From Sthenelais limicola (taxonomy: Eukaryota; Annelida; Polychaeta; Phyllodocida; Sigalionidae), in contig OW804098.1 of assembly GCA_942159475.1 (NCBI GenBank), positions 9,526,406-9,590,405 of the forward strand: a stretch of 64,000 nucleotides of DNA, given 5' to 3'. The position numbers and the translations under genes were made by a program. Below, piece after piece: positions 53,101-63,435 of the stretch. Below the pieces are notes generated by a model. It did no database searches. It was not told where the DNA came from and was given only the letters and a program-made list of their open reading frames with translations. Each line of letters begins with the position of its first letter. Position 1 is the first letter of the stretch.

Positions 53101-53830
53101 TCTGAAATGGTTGAATATGATTGGAAATGGTCGGAAATGATTGTGCTCACTCTCAGACATGTCAGGAGGGATTCCATGACCTAATATATCATAAACAATA
53201 TTTATTTGTTATGACAGTGTCAGCAAAAAAAGGTCAATTAATATGTCAATATGCATATTCTATTATTGGGAGACAAATTAGCTATAAAATTAGCTAATTC
53301 TCGACCTGCACAGTGCCTCAGATACAGTCAACCATTTCAGCAAATATTGGGAGTGTCAATCGATTTTAACTCTTAGAATCAATCAATAAGTAAAAATGCG
53401 TTGTAGAGACACAGGCCATCGTAGAGACATTGGCATGGAAACATTTTTTATAATGTCTCTGAAATGGTGGGAAATGATTGGAATTGGTCAGGAATGGTTT
53501 TGCTCAACCTCAGACATGTCAGATGTGAATATATGACAAAAACAATTATAAACAATATTTAGTCCTGGAGCCAATCAATAACTCAAAATGCGTTGTAGAG
53601 ACATCCCATCGTAGAGACATTGCCTGGGAAACACTTTTTACAATGTCTTTGAAATAGTCAGACATGATTGGAAATGGTCAGGAATTGTTTTGCTCAACCT
53701 CAGACATGGCAGAAGTGATTACATGACAAAAACAATTATAAAAAAATATTTACTCACGGAGCCAATTAATAGCTCAAAATGCGTTGTAGAGACACTTCTC
53801 ATCTTGGGAGACATTGGCTGGAAATCAGTT
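50141..53830 (+). repeat. Satellite array of 357-bp units
   Basis: Starts with four close copies of TGCGTTGTAGAGACA (50141, 50161, 50179, 50194). Units then begin at 50540, 50897, 51254, 51611, 51969, 52326, 52683, 53040 and 53397, a spacing of 357-358 bp, followed by short units of about 191 bp (53589, 53780). Each unit holds GCGTTGTAGAGACAC, about 6 nt, then CATCGTAGAGACATTG, plus a conserved GTTATGACAGGGTCAGC block. Neighbouring units 50540 and 50897 are almost identical; later ones are more diverged. Confidence 0.9.
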
Positions 53831-54063
53831 TTTACACTGTCTCTTAAATGGTAGGAAATGATTGGAAAGGGTCAGGAATGATTGTGCTTACCCTCACACA
53901 TGTCAGAAGTGAGAACATGACAGAAACAATCATAAACCATCTTTATTCTTTATGACAGGGTCAGCAACGAAATGAGTGAACAATTATTGCAAATGGGTTT
54001 TGTCACCCTCTGATATATAGTCAGTCATTCTATCACTCGGAATATAACAAACCATGTTAACTT

Positions 54064-54465
54064 GGTGTAACACCGCCATGTGTAACACCATCATGTGTAA
54101 CATCTGCATCTGTAACACTGCCATGTGTAACACCACCATGTGTAACACCACCATGTGTAACACCGCCATGTGTAACACTGCCATGTGCAACATCACCATG
54201 TGTAACACTGCCATAACTAACATATACATGTGTAACACTGCCATGTGTAACATCTACATGTGTAACACTGCCATGTGTAACACTGCCATGTGTAACACCA
54301 CTATATGTAACACTGCCATGTGTAACACCACCATGTGTTACACCACCATGTGTAACACTGCCATATGTAACACCACCATGTGTAACATTGCCATGTGTAG
54401 CACTACCATGAGTAACACCACCATGTGTAACACTGTCATGTGTTACAATACCATGTGTATCCCCC
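54064..54465 (+). repeat. 15-bp minisatellite
   Basis: About 27 copies of CCATGTGTAACACTG with substitutions but almost no length changes. The 15-bp period makes open frames on both strands (Met-Cys-Asn-Thr-x repeats), which I do not regard as genes. Confidence 0.9.
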
Positions 54466-54479
54466 GCCCTGTTTTGTTT

Positions 54480-55035
54480 TTGTTTTTTTAAGATTTTATT
54501 TTCACTGGGTACTACACCTCCAATGAGAGTAGGATCTTTTGGTGGAACCCAGCTTGTGGGAGCATGTATTTACATTATTGGTTGAACAACACAGTTATGT
54601 ACATCAATGACTATTTTATACCAGATACAAGTAAAGTTTTAACTTTGATTTGAGGTTTGATATTAGGTCTGGTAGGGTAGCCACTTTTACTAGTGTGACC
54701 CACCTTCTCCAGTATGTACATCGTATAATAAATGAGTTATAAATAGTTCACAATTTTTAAAGCAATAATATAAACATAACATTGTTGGTGTTTTGAAGAA
54801 ACGAAAAAGGAAGGGTTAACCTCTGTCAATGAGAGTGACCACTTCATAAGGATTTAGTGAAAGATCATATTATCATTATTAGTAAACTATAAGGGATTAA
54901 CTGATTAAAAGATTAAAATTTCAGGTTTTGCAGGTAACAATAGTGGTAGAACATGGTGGAAGGGTTAACCTCTAGCTAATGAGAGTGGCCTCTTCCATCC
55001 ATCTACATGATGCTAGCTTAGTAGCAGTAATGCAG
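54480..55035. other. Repeat-like stretch without gene
   Basis: AGGGTTAACCTCT followed by AATGAGAGTG occurs twice (54814, 54961). AAGATTTTATTTTCACTGGG may be a reversed LINE tail. Nothing coding is supported. Confidence 0.4.
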
Positions 55036-55780
55036 CTGGGGTGACAACAGTTTGTTTTTCTTTATATAGTCGGCAGTGAGGTGCTAGGGTGTTTAGTTCA
55101 AACATAATAAACCTTGACGCCATCTACATTAACTGTTTGGACCGGACACTAATTATTTTATAGTTGCTTGTAAAGATTCAAACATAATATACTTTGACGC
55201 TATTTACATTAACTGTTTGGACCAGACACTAAGTATTTGTAGTTGATTGAACAGCCTGGTTTAACGTCTGGATTAACCACTCTTTCTGAAGAGATTTAAA
55301 CGTTTCCATGTTGCCTATATTTCTCATTCTTGGTGTAAGTTGATTCCATGTCCTTGCAGCTTTATTAAAGACTGAATCTTTTCAATATTCAGTTTTTGAG
55401 AAGAAGTTCTTTAGGGGAGAAGCATCATTAGATCTGGTGTGATTATTATCATTTTGTGATTTGAAGTAAAAGGTTTGATGATGCTTAGTTCACAGCATTG
55501 CTTTAAATGATTTGGCAACAGTTTGTTTTTCTTTATGTAGTCGGCAGTGTAGTGAGAATGTGTACGGTTCAAACATAATATGCCCAAGCGCCCCCTACAT
55601 TCATTGTTTGGACTGGACACTATACATTATATAAGAACATTTGAGTTAATTCATTGTCTGTTTTAACCATACTTTCTGTAGGGATTTAAATGTCTCCATG
55701 TTGCCTATATTTCTTGTTCAGGGTGAGAGTTGATTCCAGGTCTTTGCTGTTTTATTAAAGATTGGGTTTTTACCACATGA
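55036..55780 (-). mobile_element. Two LINE 3' ends of one family, head to tail
   Basis: On the minus strand a C-terminal block SVFNKAARTWNQLTP and GNMETFKSLQKEW (about 55262-55380) and a second version at about 55650-55770 are each followed by a UTR with GTGTCCAGTCCAAACA-like sequence and GCCGACTA(C/T)ATAAAG. The UTR of the first is itself partly duplicated (55095-55160, 55165-55230). 5'-truncated, frameshifted, dead. The family is distinct from those at 106 and 5238. Confidence 0.7.
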
Positions 55781-55804
55781 CCTTGGAAACACAAAGATAT
55801 TTTG

Positions 55805-55957
55805 AATGCATGCAAATTTGGTACATTAATTCATATGACCAAACGTGCTAAATCACCCAAAGGGGAGAACATTCCATCAAAAAGATCTCTTGTGAATAGA
55901 TAACTTTGGAAAATCTCTTTTTGCGACTTGTGACTCATTTTCCTGAAACACATCACA
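55805..55957. mobile_element. MITE-2 fragment (one terminus)
   Basis: Ends ATGACTCATTTTCCTG-type terminus and ACACATCAC; only the terminal 150 bp are present. Confidence 0.7.
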
Positions 55958-56239
55958 TATGATGAAAGATTGTTGAGAGGATTGGGGAGGAAGAGGGGGG
56001 TGGTGTACAAATGAGGGACACGTAAGTCAGAAAGAGGGGAGAGGACAGAAGTGGGAAAAACGAAGAGTAAAAGAAATGAAAACTGATATTTTATATTCTT
56101 TTGAAAAAGACCCAATCACTGCCCCCCCCCCTCCTGTTCTTCATCCCATACACCAATGAAACCTATCTAAGACCTTCAATACATCAAAATCAACAAGATC
56201 CAGTAAGATAATTGCCTTATTTGTCTCATTTGTGTCTCT

Positions 56240-56500
56240 CTGACGCCCCTAATCTGTCAAAAACTCAGTATTTAATAAAGTAGCCAAATCTTGGAACCAA
56301 TTTAACTCCCCCCACGATCAAGAAATATTGGAAACATTGAAACCTTCAGAAAAGATGGCTGCTTAACACTATTGCTTGATGATAACCTTAACTTGACAAT
56401 GTGTCCAGTCCAAACAGTAAATCTAGGTGGCACTACAGCCTATTATGATTGAACCGTACACCTCCCTCTTGTCTAGCCGACTATATAATGAAATTATTTC
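56240..56500 (+). mobile_element. LINE 3' end, plus orientation
   Basis: SVFNKVAKSWNQFNSP then ILETLKPSEKMAA (stop at about 56364), UTR GTGTCCAGTCCAAACAGTAA and GCCGACTATATAATG. Same family as 55036-55780 but inverted. Confidence 0.7.
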
Positions 56501-57748
56501 TGTTGTAAAATCAAAAGACCGACTATACTCCCAACCTTATGGTCGGGGTGCATCAAAACCTAAAGAAACATTGCTAAAAATACTTGCAAATATATGTGAA
56601 TGCTAGGAAGTCATAATCATTTATCCTATAATCACAACCAGGAAAAAATAGATTTCTTTCACATTTAACCTGGGTTAATCGACACAATAATTCATGAATT
56701 AATAAATTCGTCATGGTCACCATTAGTGTTGATATTCACTTCCAAAGGTAGGAGATTCAATATTAGGACAGTCCTTTATGGAGATAGGGTCTCCGCCATA
56801 GACATAGGAGGGAATGAGTATTCAGATAACCCTGAAAATGGGGTATCAGTCAACAACACCTCTAATTACTTTTTGCAATAGGATTATATCTAGTGTTCCC
56901 ATTATAATTTCTGTGCAAAATTGTGCACATATTTCACACATCTACAATACAACTTCGGCAAGAGGATATAGGCCTATGCATATTTCCTCAGCACAATATT
57001 GTAGCCATATAATGCAGCAATAATAACATTATTTTGCTTAATTATCATACGTTCATTTTGTATATAATATGTATAGGTGAATCATGATGTTTAATCCCCA
57101 AATCATCAAGAAAACCATAATCTGTTCAAGTGTATATATGCACTGCGCATAATATGCGCCTATAGGATTTACTTATTTCTAAGTATTAGTCATATTTATT
57201 TCAATATGCTATATGTTGTCCAAGTGCCCATAGAGCTCTATAGTGAAGGAGTTGTACCATGCTTACAATCAGGTCCGCGCTTTTGGCTTATATTAGTACC
57301 CACACTCAGACTGCTAGGGAACCTGTAGTGTTTCCTCGGCGCAAGCCGGAATCAGCTGTGCCCCAAAAGCACGGCCAAAGTTTTCAACTAGTTGCTATGA
57401 TGACCAGTGCTAAGGCATATAGTAAGCAGTTACAGTACTGGTTACCTATATGTATGACACTGTAAATATACCAACATCTCGCCTTGTGCTTTATTAAATC
57501 AGAGTAATAATATTGAGGCTTCTGTCCATTATTATCTATTCTCCTCCTCAAACGAAATCGGGTCACTACAAATCTTTGAAAGAAAAACAAAAAAAAAACG
57601 AATACTTTTTATTCTTTTGTAAAAGACCCAATCATTCCGCCCCCCCCCCCTCTTCTTCACCCCATACACCTATAAAACCTGTCTAAGAACTTCAATACAT
57701 CATAATCAATACGATTCAGTCACATAATTATGTTATTTGTCTCATTTG
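56501..57748. other. No gene seen
   Basis: AT-rich with a C-run near 57640 and two short CAATCA(C/T)T(G/C)CCCCCCC blocks (56113, 57629), each preceded by TTTTGAAAAAGACC-like sequence; these look like ends of an unrecognised repeat. Confidence 0.4.
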
Positions 57749-57810
57749 TGTCTCTACGACGCCCCCATCGTAGAGACAAATGTCTCTACGATGGGGGCAT
57801 CGTAGAGACA
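57749..57810. repeat. Palindrome built from the GTCTCTACGA motif
   Basis: TGTCTCTACGACGCCCCCAT and its inverse (ending TCGTAGAGACA) form a near-perfect 62-bp hairpin whose half-sites are themselves inverted copies of the satellite motif. Confidence 0.8.
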
Positions 57811-58514
57811 AATACCGAACATATTGAATATCAATGTTGCCTATTTTTAAGTGTTTATATTTGATTTTTTATCAAGAAAAGGCTTGAATCTATCTATATT
57901 GGATGGCATAGCTTGAGTCAAGCAGAAATAATGCTATTACATGCCAATGGAAAAACACAGTAAGGTTGCGTTGTAGAGACAATTTTAATTCAAAGAAAAA
58001 TAAAAACAAAAAATGTATAAAAAATTCTAATTTTTTTTGGTAGGAGCATCATTTATCTATAGATTATAAAAATGTCATTTTCTATAATTTTGGCTCATTT
58101 GCCTCAAAATGCGGACGTTTTTAAAAGCGTTGTAGAGACATGACAGGATTAGCCAAAGTCATGTTTTTTGCTTCCTTGATGAGGTGAAAGGACAACCATA
58201 TGTTTTGGTGTGGGAATATACGTATTTTGTTGTGATGGTATGGTAGGATAGATGTTGAGGTTATGTCCCAGCTTTTGAAATTTCTATATTTAAATTTTTT
58301 TAATATGATTTCATCTTAGAGAAAAAATGCGTCGTAGAGACACAAAAAATGACTAAAAATGAATATCATTCAAATTTTAAAATAAGGAATTGCACCAAAC
58401 GTTTGAAACCATGTTTATAGATAAAACAATATGTCTGAGAGAGGTGGGTATAAGAGAAAAATAGGTAGGGTTTGTCATTCTTGAGTTATAGCGTGACTAA
58501 TAGAAGTCACTTTT
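57811..58514. other. Right interior of the giant element
   Basis: Further isolated copies of GCGTTGTAGAGACA (57968, 58128) and GCGTCGTAGAGACA (58329). No gene. Confidence 0.5.
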
Positions 58515-58658
58515 ATGTAGTCCGTTCGCTGGCCTTGGCCATATATATATATATGGGTCAGGTTTTCAAGTGTGCTGTTTTGCCACATGAGGGTATGGGA
58601 GACGGGCAAATTTCGAAAGTGTCTCAAGAGGTTCCTGGACCCTTCGACTGTAATATAT

Positions 58659-59231
58659 GGGTCAGATTTTCAGAAAATGTACAATTTGCCTTCACCAATC
58701 CTCTCAAATAACCCACATGTAAGACAAAAATGAGCTTCAAAATGGAGTTTAACATAACAGAACTGATACTTTAAATCAATGCGATACCAAATGTGATGTG
58801 TTCCAGGGAAATGAGTCATAAGTTTATCACTTATAGTTATATCGACCGATGTATCAAATGTCAGGACAATGTATGTAATATATCCTTTCATTTTAAAGGT
58901 CAACATATGGAGTATATTTGGCTACTTTACTGTTTATTGCCCCCAGAAATATTGTTAACATTTTTATTAAAATTTACAAATATCAAACTTAACATCTAGA
59001 AATACTAATTAGATTATTAGACTGTTTACTATCATTAGAATCGGCTTGATCTCATTTTTCCAAATATGATGGTATCTCAAAATCTATTTTTTGCGACTTA
59101 TGACTCATTTTTCTGAAACAAATCACAAATATACTCAAATATACCTGATATTCATCATTTACCGGTCTAATTTAGCAAAATTTCCAATATGTGTAGAGCT
59201 GCCAATTGTACATTTTCTGAAAATCTGACCC
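58659..59231. mobile_element. MITE-1 carrying a nested MITE-2
   Basis: Left part to 58792, right part from 59127 (AAATATACTCAAATATACCT), ends intact. A solo MITE-1 tip (GGGTCAGGTTTTCAA) lies just before at 58555. Confidence 0.8.
58793..59126. mobile_element. MITE-2 nested in MITE-1, AAAT duplication
   Basis: GTGATGTGTTCCAGGGAAAT and inverse, AAAT on both sides. About 70 bp shorter than usual owing to an internal deletion after the left terminus. Here MITE-2 moved after MITE-1, the reverse of 33676-34286. Confidence 0.8.
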
Positions 59232-59779
59232 ATATGGGATGTATGCTTCCAGGAAAACTTTATGCCAACAAAATCGGATTGGGGATTCTGTCTTTTTGGG
59301 CCTTTTGAATATTTTTGCTCACTTACTGTGACGTAAGTATATCCTTCAGTGTTGGAATTTTTTTAATACTCAAGAATTTCCATGAAGGATGTGACAGATG
59401 AGAACCATATTTTTTTCAAAGAGTCTTTCTATCAGTTATGATAAGTATGTGTATTTTCATTATCTGATAATCAATATGTACAATGTGGCCATCAACTGAT
59501 TTCAATCATTTTTAGACCTATGCCAATGTGAACATTGTTATGGCTCATTTCATTTATATTTTTTCAACAAAAAATAAGGTAAACTAACAGTTGTTTGCAT
59601 TCTTAGATGCTAAATATTGATTTGAAATATAGAAAAGTATATGTGGAATGAAAATGGTCGCCATGGGGAAGTGCGTGAAACAAAAATAATGAAAATTCAA
59701 CTCATATTTTCTTTAATAATCCTGGGACATGTACAAAAATGCAAAACAGCACACATGAAAAAACTGACCCATATTATGT
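59232..59779. other. No gene seen
   Basis: AT-rich; a lone MITE-1 tip (CTGACCCATAT) at 59764. Confidence 0.4.
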
Positions 59780-60014
59780 GGGTCAGATTTTCAGAAAATG
59801 TACAATTGGCAGCTGTACACATTGATGAAATTCTGCTAAATTAGGCTGAAAAATGATGAATACCGGATAAATTCGAGTATATTTGTCATTGCATTGATTC
59901 TAGCAATCTGTTTGGTTAGGTTGAACTGTATTTTGAACTTTATTTTTGTCTGAAATTTGGGTTATTTGAGAGGATTGGCGAAGTTGAATTGTACATTTTC
60001 TGAAAATCTGACCC
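59780..60014. mobile_element. MITE-1 copy
   Basis: Both ends intact; flanks ATGT and ATAT. Confidence 0.85.
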
Positions 60015-60137
60015 ATATAGCGCAATGCACCCACACACAGTATGTGTATCTGAGTTATTTTATCTTGTGTTGATTTAAATAGATTGATTGATATAAAGGT
60101 GAATGTATGTTACCTATATTCTCTTAAAACTGTAAAT

Positions 60138-60372
60138 GAGTCAGATTTTCAGAAAATGTACAATTGGCAGCTCTACATATTTAGTAAATTCTCCTAAATT
60201 AGGCTAAAAAATGAAGAATACCAGGTATATCTAAGTATATTTGGTATCCCATTGATTTAAAGTATCAGTTCTGTTATGTTAAACTGCATTTTGAAGCTCA
60301 TTATTGTCTTAAATGTGGGTTATTTGAGAGGATTGGTGAAGGTGAGTTGTACATTTTCTGAAAATCTGACAC
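60138..60372. mobile_element. MITE-1 copy with AAAT duplication
   Basis: Tips mutated (GAGTCAGATTTTCAG and GTGTCAGATTTTCAG); AAAT on both sides. Confidence 0.8.
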
Positions 60373-60870
60373 AAATATCTCTCACCCCTCATCCTATCAT
60401 TGTAGTTCTCTCCTAGTTCCTTCTCTTAGCTAGTCTCTTTCTATTTGTGTTGTTACATGCATAAAACAAGTCACAGTTGATCGAACCAAAAGGTAATAGC
60501 CACTCAACCAGATTTAACCGATTCAACGGTTAAAACTCAAGCTCATTTCTTACCAAGTATGCACATGGTACTGTACTTGCACGATAGGATTGTATATTGT
60601 CATATTATTTTGTGTATCAATTAATAAACGTTTCTAATAAAAAAAAGAAAAGAAAAAAGGTTTGATTGATTTTGCCGACATTCATCTCAACGCTTGGGTC
60701 CTGTTGTTGTGGGGTGTGGTTCGCCGATGACATGGGAAAAGATTTCCCTTATAAAAATGACAGCAATATTATTAGGGTTGAAAGGGATATCAACTGGCAA
60801 ATCACTTGCCCCAATAATTATTCTTGCTATTATTTATACATCTCAGGTGAAATTATAGTTTACAATATAT
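60373..60870. other. No gene seen
   Basis: Includes ATTAATAAACGTTTCTAATA and an A-rich tract at 60638-60659, which resembles the 3' end of a retroposed sequence on the plus strand. Confidence 0.35.
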
Positions 60871-61105
60871 GGGTCAGATTTTCAGAAAATGTACAATCGG
60901 CAGCTGTACATATTTAGTAAATCCAGCTAAATTAGGCTGCAATTTGGTCAATACTAGGCAAATTCAAGTATATTCGGCATTGCATTGATTTTAGCAATCT
61001 GTTTGGTTGTGTTGAAGTGTATTTTGAACTTTATTTTCGTCTGAAATTTGGGTTATTTGAAAAGATTGGCGAAGTTAAATTGTACATTTTCTGAAAAACT
61101 GACCC
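60871..61105. mobile_element. MITE-1 copy
   Basis: Both ends intact; flanks ATAT and ATTA. Confidence 0.85.
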
Positions 61106-61185
61106 ATTATCAGGTATTACCTGAATCACCATGGTTTAAAGAAAATCTGTTCTGTAATTGTGGACCGAATTTTGAAACCACAAAT

Positions 61186-61466
61186 GTGATGTGTTCCAGG
61201 AAAATGAGTCACAAGTCGCAAAATTGATATTTTTCAATGCGTTCGTTCCACATGATCTCTTTATCAAAATGTTCTGATTTTTATAGGGTTTAGCACTTAT
61301 AGACATATGAATCCATGTAACACATTTCGGGACATTGTATTAATTATTGCGTTTTGAAGGCCTTCGTATGGAGTATATTTAGTTACTTTACTGGTAATTA
61401 CCATCCCGCAACATTGCAAACCTTTTTTTCCAAAAATAAAAATATCAAACTTAAAGTATAAAAGTA
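61186..61466. mobile_element. MITE-2 fragment, left two thirds
   Basis: GTGATGTGTTCCAGGAAAAT through AAAATATCAAACTTAAAGTA; the right terminus is missing. Confidence 0.75.
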
Positions 61467-62546
61467 CGGAAGACGAGAGTGTTCATGTGATGAAAAGTAA
61501 AATTCAGTTTTATTTTTAAAAAAGAAAATCATTTTCGTTTCCAAAATCATTGTGCATCACATTTAAATAATAAAATCACTTTCGATTTTCGTTTTGACTT
61601 TCGTTTCAAATTCACAGGTCACTACTGGTATCGTTTTAATTTTTGTTTCAACATCACATGTCACCATCGTTTTGATTTCCGTTTTGACTTCCGAGATTTT
61701 AAATGAGCGCCTATGGGAGCCGCCATCTTGGATTGGTTATGCCTCTGTTCCTGTTCCTGTTCTCTCTTCCTTTTAACCAATAGTAATGTATTCATGTCTC
61801 TGATTGAATTTGATTGTACTCCCTTTCTTCCGGGACCTAAGGTTAATGTCTCTTTTAACTAAATATTTCATTCGTCATACTTAAAACAAAGGCCAATGAC
61901 AATGTTAGACTTAAGGCCAAAATTAACTGAAACAAATTTTTTTTTATTTCATTTACAGGCCAAATCATTAATTTTACAGAATCAACAAGTTACAAAAGAC
62001 AAAACATCTATAGATGTCAAACATTTTTTTTAAAACAAATTCTCATAACAGTGATATGTCTCATTTGCCGAGTAAACACTAGAAAATTACCTTTAATTTA
62101 GATTTACATCAATTGAAATGTATACACATATAGTTAACTTATTAATCTAATCTCATCTACCAAAGACATGACTTTTAGAATTCTCGTAGACTCGAATACA
62201 ACTATTCAATCTAGCCGCCACCTAATGTTTAAATTTGAAATTAATCTTTATTTCACCTCGGGAATGGAGTGCCCATAGACTTTGTATAGGCTTGTTATAT
62301 GCGAGGAATAGGGAAGAAACAGATGACCCAGTTTATCCTTCTGCGTTTTCATTGGCTATTCTGAAAGTAGGGCAGGGTTGTCATGGCGTCGTCAACGTCA
62401 CGCCCGGCGTCAACGACAGCCGTCATAAACTCAAGCGCCACTGAAACGATGCCACTCCCTTGCCGTGTTGCTCTCGCATCAAGTTACGGTAATTAAAAGC
62501 AATCTAATATGTTTAAAATCGTTTGTAAGAGGTCAAATAAATCTCG
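61467..62546. other. No gene; possible promoter-like motif
   Basis: A low-complexity TTTTCGTTTTGACTTTCGTT stretch precedes GCCGCCATCTTG (61719-61730), an exact YY1-type motif, in a short GC-richer block. No ORF or splice structure downstream supports a gene. Confidence 0.3.
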
Positions 62547-62694
62547 AACTAACCTTAGTGCTGTCTGTGGGATCATTCTTCACCTCGTTTCCGGCGAGGG
62601 GAAACCCTCGGTGCTACGCTTCGCTCTGCACCTCGGGTTTCCCCCACCTCCAACTCGGTGAAGAATGATCCCACAGACAGCACTTCGGTTAGTT
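62547..62694. mobile_element. Hairpin foldback element
   Basis: Arms of 38 bp (AACTAACCTTAGTGCTGTCT and inverse) with two or three mismatches around a GC-rich loop of 72 nt that itself contains inverted GGAAACCC/GGGTTTCC. Confidence 0.7.
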
Positions 62695-63200
62695 CTATAT
62701 ATGGACGCAATGGGAAGTGTCTATATACTAGTTGCCAGGATGTTAATAGAACATTGTTACCATTACGCACTGTATTTTCATGTGTTCTGTGAAGTGGAAT
62801 AGAGTACATGGATGGATACTGATGCTAACTATAACCCTAAACCTAACCTTAAATGTGTGGTCCTAGGTCAGTATAGGCAGTAGTTATACCCCACTAGCAT
62901 CCTGACAGCTAGTTTTTAGTTGATACCGACACACGATGCATTCTTCCTCTGCTACGTCCAGCTATGGTCAAGTGCTGCTCTATGGTTCTGCGTACTCCAA
63001 TGCTTACAGGAGAGAGTGTATTCAACTAATGTTATATCAGAAGAATCGCAACGATTTCAGCATCACGCAGAACTGGAAGTGGATTGTCTAACAAATGTTT
63101 TGTTTTAGCACTGAAACCGGAAGTTTCTGTGGCTTCTGTGGCTTCTGGTGTTAAATTCGCACACCACACACTGTGACCGGGATAGCGAGATTTCACATGT
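62695..63200. other. No gene seen
   Basis: Unremarkable. ORF 62920-63108 has no recognisable domain. Confidence 0.4.
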
Positions 63201-63435
63201 GGGCCAGATTTTCAGAAAATGTATAATTGGCAGCTGTACATATTTAGTAAATTCTGCTAAATAAGGCTGCAATTTGGTCAATACTAGGTAAATTCAAGAA
63301 TATTTGGCATTGCATTGATTCTAGCAATCTGCTTGGTTAGGTTGAACTGTATTTTGAACATTATTTTCGTCTGAAATGTGGGTTTTTTGAGAGAATTGGT
63401 GAAGGCGAATTGTACATTTTCTGAAGATCTGACCC
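63201..63435. mobile_element. MITE-1 copy
   Basis: GGGCCAGATTTTCAGAAAAT and inverse with one change; flanks ATGT and ATAT. Confidence 0.85.

Larger units (their letters stand above)
49597..58541. mobile_element. Possible 8.9-kb element bounded by 27-bp inverted repeats
   Basis: The left end TGACCAGGGCCAGCGAACGG (49597-49623, then ACTACAT) matches the inverse of 58515-58541 with two or three mismatches near the tip. Both ends abut TA runs, so the target duplication is hidden. The interior holds a 357-bp satellite, a 15-bp minisatellite, LINE 3' ends and a MITE-2 fragment, but no transposase. The motif GTCTCTAC(A/G)ACG occurs near both ends and throughout, as would be expected for transposase-binding repeats that expanded. 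A chance pair of repeats is the alternative. Confidence 0.55.

Noticed and set aside
50141..53830. Regularly spaced short repeats resembling a CRISPR array
   Set aside because: The spacing is 357 bp and the intervening sequence is itself repeated, so this is a satellite in a eukaryotic genome.
54054..54491. 145-residue ORF of Met-Cys-Asn-Thr repeats, and its minus-strand counterpart at 53984-54253
   Set aside because: Both are produced by the 15-bp minisatellite, whose period is a multiple of three. No independent sign of coding.
57259..57465. 68-residue ORF
   Set aside because: No recognisable domain, no splice signals and no conserved counterpart in the window.
61719..61730. YY1-type motif as a promoter
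   Set aside because: A 12-bp match alone, with no transcript structure downstream, is not enough to call a promoter.
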